Shown here piece after piece: positions 56,509 through 64,000 of a stretch of DNA of 64,000 nt. The translations under genes were made by a program, and so were the position numbers. Under the pieces are notes generated by a model. It saw nothing but the letters and a program-made list of their open reading frames with translations. It was not told the origin of the DNA and ran no database searches. How positions within the stretch are numbered: position 1 is the stretch's first letter; every line of letters starts with the position of its first letter. This DNA comes from Zygnema circumcarinatum (Eukaryota > Streptophyta > Zygnematophyceae > Zygnematales > Zygnemataceae), in NCBI GenBank assembly GCA_037447605.1, contig CM074809.1, forward strand, positions 3,654,911-3,718,910, in the 5' to 3' direction.

Positions 56509-57131
56509 AGAGAAGAGCACGAACAGGAGAGGCAGGAGAGAGGAGCATCTATCTACGTGCGAGCACACACACACACATCGTGGATGTGAGCTGAAATGTG
56601 AACTCTGTATAGAAGAACGTTCTATGTTCAGGTTCCGTACGCTCGAGGATGTTATTTCACTAGCATTAGTAAGTCCGGGTAGAAGGTAGAAAGTAGATAA
56701 GGGTATATATGTACAGGCCGCATTCTCCTCACATGCAGTAAGTGGCTGTGTGTGGAGGAAGAAGCTCCTCCTTATGCTCTCCGCCACGTTCTAAAACGTG
56801 CTTCTAGGTTTAGGGTTTGCCTATCACCTCGGTAGGCGGCAGCCACTTTGAGGATTTGCCCACAATTGGAAATGCTCCAACGGAGTAAAGAAATAGCCAA
56901 GCATAGAGGCTGCTCGTCAACTTCAGCTCAGGAGATAAATAGGCATTTTGACAAAGGCGGACTAGTTAGATTAGTCGTAGCTCTACTGTTAGGATGTGCA
57001 CAGAGCTGTACAGTAACAGCGCAGGGTCAAGTAAAAGGATTTTCCCCCCTACTTCGCATATCCGCCTCGTCAGCGATGTTCCTTTGTTTGTCCCTCACCG
57101 CTTATAAACGAATTGCAGTGCGTCCTCCTTC

Positions 57132-57137
<6 letters not shown>

Positions 57138-57164
<27 letters not shown>
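57138..57164 (+). repeat. (CT)n microsatellite
   Basis: CT dinucleotide run in the spacer between the two ZIFL genes. Confidence 0.9.
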
Positions 57165-57167
<3 letters not shown>

Positions 57168-57457
57168 CGCTGCGGGGGATGGCTTTTCACAAACTGCTCT
57201 GCTCTTACTGCTGTCGCCTGCGTCCCTCTCAGCCCGCTGCACGTCTGCAAGGTGCAGTGCTGAAAACAACAACGGAAAACTTGCAAAGTTGCACGAACTA
57301 TTGTTCGCAAGCAGCCCTAGCGCGGACTGTGTGCATGGCCAAAACATGGAGGAAACGGAGGGGAGGGAGACAAGGCGGTGTCACAGACCATGCCATTGTG
57401 CATTGGTAGGTCGTACACATAGTACTCATACAACACGTGTTGGTGTTCAACAACCCA

Positions 57458-57482
57458 TTGTTGGTGTTGTTGTTGTTGTTCT
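57458..57482 (+). repeat. (GTT)n microsatellite
   Basis: GTT trinucleotide units flanked by a further short GTTGGT repeat. Confidence 0.85.
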
Positions 57483-59117
57483 CATCACATTCCCATTCAT
57501 GGCTCCCAACTCGGTCACGAGCTTCCTTCCATGTTGGCGTTGGCGCGCCCCATTGTGAAGTTCATGGTGCATCATTGTCTTGCGAAGGGGGGGGCCCTCC
57601 TGTCACGGTCGCGTCCATGTGCGCAGTTTGTCGTTGCGCAGATCACAACTCCGTTCACGCATGGAACGTCCCGACGGACCGATGTTCCATGGTCGAACAG
57701 TTTGTGACCAGTGACAAAAATAAACTGGTTTCCTATGAGTAATGTTTACTGACGTGGCAGTCCCCGATTGGCAGTTCGCATCCAGTCGAGTTTCGTGAAA
57801 AAAGACCAAAAAATTCCAAAACCAAAAGATTCCTAGCGTCAATTCCGGTGCCACGTGGCGCAATAATGGGACAGCCGTACGGCTCGCTCGCGCGCGCCGA
57901 AGGTGCTTTCTTAATTTTCATTTTTTCATTTTTTCAATTTTCTGCAAACTGGCCGCAAACCAGAGGGCGAGTTTCCCATCCTTCAAAACCAAGTTTTGCA
58001 ATGGCCGACGTCAGCCGTCCACACGTCCGAGTCGGCTGGACTGCGGATAAAGCCCGAGGATTGCCGCAATTTCCCGCGAATAGGAGAACGCCACGTGGCT
58101 TTCATGGCGCTTTTGACAAACAAGAAGAATAAAAGCGCGTACTATGTGAAATGTTGAACGACGTGTCGGTGGCTGATTGGTAGTGAGTATTCTATTTTTT
58201 CACCCCATTTTTCTTTTCGGGTATGAAGATGACGTCAACCCCCTGCCTCTAAAACTAGTTGGAGACGACGTCATCAAAAAATCAATCAACGTCAGCAGAA
58301 GTTGGCCCTTTCCCCGCAAATCCCGCTGCCAATCAGAGTGTCGGCCCCCCCCCCATTATTCCACGCAGCGCGCAACAGCGCCCCATAGAAACGCCCGTCC
58401 AAACCGTACTGATTTCCAGCGCCCCAAGCCCTCGGACCCAATCACCGCGTGCCACGTTCGCTTCCCACTGACGCGCGCGCGCGCGCGCGGGGGAGAATTT
58501 TCGCCACGCTGGCATACGGACATCCATACGGACAGTACGGAAGCATCCGTGGCACCGCTCGCTGCGTGCGGCTCGCCTTCGCACGTGCGCCGCGCAACGT
58601 GGCGTAAAGGGGGGGGAGGGAGGGGGGAGGGAAGAGGTCGTGGGAGGCGTCTCCCGCTGTCTCTCTCGCTCTCTATCTCTCTCGCACCCCTCTGTCTGTC
58701 GGTGTGTCTCTCTCTCACTCACTCTCTAGGGGTCTCTCGCTCTCTCCCGTGCTCTTCCCACATCCAGCCCTACTGTTGCCCGCGGGAGCTTGCTTTGTTG
58801 GGAGAAGGAGAAGGGGAGAGAGAGTGTGGGGTACGACGAGCACATTACGGAGAGGAGAAAGGAGTTGGGCTACAGAAATTACGTGGGGTATTGAAGTGGG
58901 TTGTTTTTTAATCGATTAATATTCGTGCGTAGGGTAGCTTCTTAAAGCTATTAAGCAGACGAGCGAGAGGAGCTGTTACAGGGCAACAGAGGGAAAAGGG
59001 AACGAGGGTGATCTTAGAGAGGGAGAGAGAGAAAGCTAGATACAGATTTTTAGGGAGGTGTAGTTCCGTGAGAGAGGAGGCGCTGCGCTGGTGAGGAGAA
59101 GAGAAGAGGAGACCGCC

Positions 59118-62100
59118 ATGGCCCCTCAGAATGACGCAGGCTATTTGGAAGAAGGTGAAATTTCCCTCTCTCTATGCATAGGCTGTGTGAGAGCAATGGA
59201 GTTGGTATGCAGACTGATGACTTGTTAATGTGAGGGAGAGTTCGAGTATGGCCTGTCAGTCTTTTTCGTAAATCATGAAAGAAGCTTACATTCTGCATAA
59301 TTTAGTATGTCACAATAATTTAGTATGTATCTAATTCGTATGCCATCGAGAGAGCTCCGCAGATTTTTACCCCCCATCCCTCTCCTCCTTCCCTCCATCA
59401 ATTTCCCGCCCTCTAACCACGTCTCTTTCTTCCTAGAAACCTCCATTTACAGCTGTACTCCACGGACATTGACTAGAGCCCTCACCTTATATGATTTTTT
59501 TTTTAAATTTTGCAGGGTGCGACTTGGCTACCATGGAGAATGCGGGAAAGGTCGAAAAATCCATTGTCAGACTGCCTACTACAACGCCTCTCCCAATGGC
59601 TGCCCTTTCTGCCATTGGACTGGCTCTCTTCACCAACTCGTTAATTATTACAGTGCTGTTCCCGTTTTCGCCTCTTGTCGTTACAACATTTGGTGTCACG
59701 GATAGCGAAACGTCCGTTGGGTATGTCAAATACTTCCATACAACTCATTATTAAGGCTTGATCGTTTATTTCTTTCTTCACTCCCAATGCGGGTGCTATC
59801 ACCCTGCAGTTGGGATGAAATTACAACGGTCTTTTCCTTTCGGATAAAGGAATGCTTAACGCTTTATGTTGCTGCGTGAAGTTTTGTCAACTCCGATTAA
59901 TCATCATGTGGGTAGCTACGCTGTTGAATCTCAATCCCTCCCATATCTTTCTTGTTGCAGATACTATGCCGGCATGCTTGCCTCGTGCTTCTTTATCGGC
60001 AGTCTCCTCTCAGGGCCTGTGTGGGGGTACGATTCCGATCCCATTCCTTCTCAATCCTTCTCAACCTGCTTCCAACATAGACTCCCTTCCTTCCAAAAGC
60101 ATGCATGTTACATGCTGCTTGGCCCCATTCAATAACAAGCAACTCAATCGAGCCCGAAGCTGACAGACTTCGCGTTTTATTTGCATGCATGTGCATGTAT
60201 GCAGGCACATCTCCGACATCATCGGGCGTAAGACGGTGATGTTGATCGGGCTGACCGGCAACATGGTCTTTTCGCTGCTCTTCGGATTCAGCAGCTCCTT
60301 CCCAATGGCGGTCGCCTGCCGCTTCATTCTCGGCCTCGTCTGCACGGTCCTTGTGGTCGCAAAGACGTAGGGTTCAATCCTTTGAAACTACTTAAAGAAA
60401 AATGATGAAAAGATTCTCTTAAATTCTCTAGATATATATATATATATATATATATATAGTTCAGTTCAGTTTTCCCAGGTCTTAAATTTTTCTTTGCTTA
60501 CTGTGTCCTTTTGATTGCGATTGCTAAACATTTTTCTAAGTCTTGTTCGATGTATCGGGATGCAGTTCGATTACGGAGATCTGTGACGACACCAATGTTG
60601 CGCAAGGGTAAGGGATGGAAAGCCATTTTATTTAAGTACTTGTTGCTTTCTTCAGTGAACCAGGACTCTAACCTCAAGGTTGTTCTTAGGGACACCCTCA
60701 CACCATTCCTGCTTTCTGTAACACACTAGAACAGAACCCCGCAAGATGGTGTTGATTTTGACGGTATTTTTCATTTCCTTTGTCTGCAGGTTTGCCGTTT
60801 ACGGTCTCTGCTGGGGACTTGGACTCATCACTGGTATGTCCTGTTCCTTCCACTTCACTCACTTCTCTCTCTCACTCTCTCTCTTCTCAAACTCAAACCC
60901 AGAAGCCCATTCTCTATCGCTTCCCACCCCTCCCTCTCACTCCCACTCTCTCCCTTTGCAGGCCCTTTGGTCGGCGGATTCCTTGTCACTCCCGCCATCC
61001 AATACCCGACTGTGTTCAGTGAAGACGGGATTTTTGGAGTCTATCCCTTCCTCCTCCCCAACTTGGTCCTTTCCTGCATGACGGTAGTGGGCTTCACTCT
61101 CTGCGTTTTGTACCTCAAAGAGACTCTCGGAAAGGTGAAGGCGGGAGTGGCGAAGGAGCCTTCAGCAGAGGGAGGGAAGGGAGGGAAGGGAGGGTCGACC
61201 GACCTTGCTGAGCTGGGAGGGGTTGAGGAAGCCGATCCCGGAATGTTTATGGCTTTCTTCGGAAACCGTGAAACTCGTAAGTTTTTGGTTTTCGATCTTC
61301 AGTTTTCGGGCTTTGGGTTTCTGGGTTTTGGGTTTGTTCAATTGGAAAGTCTTTTGAGTTCGTGGAGTTTCTCAAAAAATCGAAGGGGGTGGAAGGAGCA
61401 GAGGACGAGGGGTTGTGGCCTTTCAGCATGCAACTTTTTCATGAGAAACTGAAGCTAGTTTATAGTGATGGTTTTCTTAGGAGAAACAGAAACTAAAACC
61501 TGGGTGTTTAGCGAATGAATCTAACAGATATTTTGGTTGTCATGCGCAGTCGTGACCCTGTCTATTCTCTGCCTCGCCGGCTTTATGTTCACTGGTTTTG
61601 AGGAGGTAAGAAGAGTTCCCCACTTTCTTCCACGCTTCGTCTGTTTCCATTTCTTACAGTTCCCTCTCCCCTCAGTTCCTCCTTCTCTCTCCCTCTCCCT
61701 CCTCCCTCCTTTGGCGAGTACCTCACCTTCGCTTTCACTCTTTACTTTCTCTCACTCTCAACCTTCTTTCGGAATGCAGCTCTTCCCTCTGTGGGCTCTC
61801 ACTGAGTGGGATTTGGGAGGACTCGACTTCACATCTGCCAATGTGGGTTTGTCCCAAGGAGCATCGGGTCTTACTCTGGTGAGTTTCAAAATATATATCT
61901 ATATGTGCACATATATACATATATAAGTATCTTCTCCGCTACTCACCTTCAATCAATCTGACTTTTCAAGCTGGGTGAAAGGTTTACACTGACTGTTACT
62001 TTTTGAAGCTCTCGTTGCTTGACTTCTCTTTGGAAACCAGAATGCCCCTTTTCATTTAATTGAATTTCATCTGTTACCAAAACCCTTTTTGAACTGCCTT

Positions 62101-63057
62101 TCTTTCTTGTCCAGATCCCTGTGACCCTGTTCCTCTACCCATGGCTCATCGGCAAGCTCGGAGCGGTGGGGGCCCTGCAACTCTCCCTCTTCACGGGCGT
62201 GTTCCAAGCCGCCATTCCCCTCGTCCGCCTCTTTGGAAACCATCGCGTCACTCTCCAGATCGCTTGCATCGTCATCTTTGCGATCAGAAGGTCCGTCTCT
62301 CGCCTCTACTCCCTCTCTCTATCTCTGCCACCCGTTCTCCCTCCCCCCTCATCACGTCCCGCAACTCTCCCTTACCCTCACAGCATCTCCCTCCCTCCCT
62401 CCCTCTCACACCCTCTCCCTCTCTCCCTCCCTCTCTCTCGCCCTCCCTCCCTCTCTCTCGCCCTCCCTCCCTCTCCCTCCCTCCCTCCCTCTCTCCCTCC
62501 CTCCCTCCCTCTCACACCCTCTCCCTCACTCACTCCCTCCCTCCCTCCCTCTCCCTCCCTCCCTCTCACACCCTCTCCCTTCCTCACTCCCCCTCCCTCC
62601 CTCCCCTCCCTCCCTCNNNNNNNNNNACCCTCTCCCTCGTCCCTCCCTCCCTCCCTCCCTCTCCCTCCCTCCCTCCCTCTCCCTCTCTCTCACACCCTCT
62701 CCCTCCCCTCACTCTCTCTCTCCCTCCCTCCCTCCCCTCCCTCCCCGCAGCTTCAACGAGACGGGCATGGCCGCCATGTTCATCCTGTACAACAACAGCA
62801 TCCGGCACCCCAAGTACCTCGGCGTGCTCAACGGCGTGCAGACGACCGGCCTCTCCCTCTTCCAGGCCTGCGCGCCCTTCGGGGTCGGCAGCCTCTTCGC
62901 GTGGTCCCTCGGGGGGGGCGCGTGGTTTCCCCTCGACTACCACCTCGCGTGGCTGCTGCTCGGGGGGCTGCACCTGGTCGCCCTCGCGATGACCTTCAAC
63001 CTGCCGCCCGACATCAACAACCGCAAGTTTCAGGCGGCGGAGGGGCCAGCGCACTGA
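59118..63057 (+). CDS. ZIFL: ZIFL-type MFS transporter, gene B
   Basis: Eleven exons: 59118-59154, 59516-59720, 59961-60026, 60205-60366, 60566-60607, 60790-60833, 60962-61276, 61550-61605, 61780-61878, 62115-62290 and 62751-63057. They join to 502 residues, the usual ZIFL length. Landmarks match gene A: GYYAGMLASCFFIGS, motif A as HISDIIGRKTVM, ITEICDDTNVAQG, CWGLGLITGPLVGG, and TPAIQYPTVF...YPFLLPN. Motif A has His-Ile-Ser in place of the more common Leu-Ser/Ala. Six internal exons (66, 162, 42, 44, 56 and 99 bases) have exactly the sizes and phases of gene A. The first exon is an extra 12-codon piece that gene A lacks. If it is wrong, the Met at 59533 would give an almost intact protein. 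An assembly gap lies in intron 10. Confidence 0.93.
60432..60458 (+). repeat. (AT)n microsatellite, ZIFL gene B intron 4
   Basis: Uninterrupted AT dinucleotide run. Confidence 0.92.
62391..62747 (+). repeat. (CCCT)n / (CCCTCT)n repeat with gap, ZIFL gene B intron 10
   Basis: Pyrimidine-only repeat with several period-sharing blocks (CCCT, CTCACACC, CTCTCGCC), ending at the CAG acceptor at 62748-62750. Ten N lie at 62617-62626. Confidence 0.93.
62617..62626. other. Assembly gap (10 N) in intron 10 repeat
   Basis: Ten N inside the CCCT repeat of ZIFL gene B; the true length is unknown. Confidence 0.98.
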
Positions 63058-64000
63058 CGCGTGGCAGTTGTAGCGAGTGAGAAGGGGACACGTGGCGAGT
63101 GAGGAGAGGAGAGGAGAGGAGAGGGGAGAGGAGGGGAGGGGAGGGGACAGAGGGATGGCTGCAATCATTAAAGTACATAAGAAGGCTGTCTGTCGGCACT
63201 GCTCTCTGACTTGCTTGATTTTTTACTCTGTTGCTCTCACCACTTTTAGATGTATAAATGAGGTTCGGGATGTTGTTGTAGCAATAGCTGTAGCGTGTAT
63301 GAGAAATGTAGAGGAGTTTACTGTAACACGGCTGTGTTAGCAGCACAATGCCGCAGCATTATGAAGTAAGGCGTACAAGTGGGTTACTACAGTCAGTAAG
63401 TAGCCGTAGGAGGAGGATGGGCTCTTGGAATGTGGATGTTAGCAAGCAGCAGCTTACTGGCTAGAGGGTTGTGCCACGACGTGGATCTTGGATCCACTCG
63501 TGAGTTGAACTGGCCGGCTGTCAGTTCAAGGCAGCTCGAGTTCAAGTGCAGACGTCGGCCCCGAGGGAGCAGCGAGTGAGGCCCTCCCTACCTCCCTCCG
63601 TCCCTCCTGTGTAGCAAGCCGTCAGCCAGGGTCGATAGCATCATTTTTGTGAGAGAATGTAGGGGAAGAGAAAGATGTAGCGCAGGGAGAAGATGGTGGT
63701 CAAAGATTGGGGCACGTTCGTTGATCGTTGGACATAATTTGAGTTTGAAATGTATATCAACTCGCTTCATTCTATCCCCTTGTGTACATCCCCTTTTGAC
63801 AACGATTGCATGCCGTACCCTTTCTTCGGTTTCTCATCTCTTCTGGGCGCAATTGCATTCTTCGTGATGTTACTAAGCACAACCTGCAGGTGCCCATTGT
63901 TTGGAATAGAATAAGGCTTGCTTTCAGTTGTGTATTCGATCTAGCAGCCTCGCCTGCATCCTTTTCCCTTCACCAGAATACGAAGATTCACCAAAGCTTG
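63058..64000. other. 3' flank of ZIFL gene B
   Basis: A GAGAGG repeat lies just after the stop codon (63105-63150). No further gene can be supported up to the window end. Confidence 0.6.

Larger units (their letters stand above)
56509..59117. other. Intergenic between ZIFL genes A and B
   Basis: No gene is visible. Contents are a telomere-type word (TTTAGGGTTT) near 56810, a CT run at 57138-57164 and a GTT repeat at 57458-57482. CCACGTGGC boxes lie near 57851 and 58091, a CCGTACGG near 57874, and an alternating GCGCGC run near 58473-58488. A purine-rich leader-like stretch at about 58800-59100 precedes gene B. Confidence 0.55.

Noticed and set aside
62141-63168. Long frames that read through the CCCT repeat and gap in ZIFL gene B
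   Set aside because: They contain the N gap and the intron repeat; the spliced model matches gene A exactly.

Overview
The window is nuclear DNA of a green-lineage (streptophyte) eukaryote. The genes are split by many short spliceosomal introns with mostly GT-AG borders. The protein set is plant-type: an EIN3/EIL ethylene transcription factor, a TDY-type MAP kinase, a KING1-like SNF1-kinase subunit with four CBS domains, a class-I-like small heat-shock protein, a LEA_1-like protein and two ZIFL-type transporters. I cannot name the species. A bryophyte, a lycophyte or a streptophyte alga would all fit. Non-coding DNA is rich in long purine- or pyrimidine-only stretches and microsatellites. Three 10-base N gaps sit inside such repeats.

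Layout. 1-12.4 kb holds LAS1 (+, 7 exons) and an EMB8/ABHD-type alpha/beta hydrolase (-, 15 exons) whose 3' ends face each other. 13.4-21.0 kb holds a DTW-domain protein (-, 7 exons) and an EIN3/EIL gene (-, 4 exons). 23.1-32.9 kb holds the MAP kinase (-, 10 exons) and the KING1-like gene (-, 6 exons). 33.6-35.8 kb holds a CFIm68/CPSF6-like RRM protein (+). 36.8-39.6 kb holds a head-to-head stress pair: a LEA_1-like gene (-, 3 exons) and an intronless small Hsp (+), separated by about 1.6 kb carrying G-box/ABRE and heat-shock-type elements. 40.8-42.3 kb contains coding-looking pieces on the minus strand that I do not recognise. 43.7-45.4 kb holds a RING-CH protein (+). 47.6-48.2 kb holds a small, possibly plastid-targeted hypothetical protein (-). 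49.2-63.1 kb is a transporter cluster: one DHA1/vesicular-amine-transporter-like MFS gene (-) and two tandem ZIFL genes (+).

Exon models were built by hand. I matched conserved family motifs, required GT-AG or GC-AG borders, and checked that phases join to one open frame. Every multi-exon model listed with confidence of 0.75 or more closes exactly to a multiple of three. The most unusual observations are the unidentified minus-strand locus, at least two well-supported GC-AG introns in the hydrolase gene, the two ZIFL paralogues with identical internal exon sizes and independently expanded pyrimidine repeats in the same intron, the divergent LEA/Hsp20 pair, and recurring palindromic motifs in the GC-rich intergenic islands.
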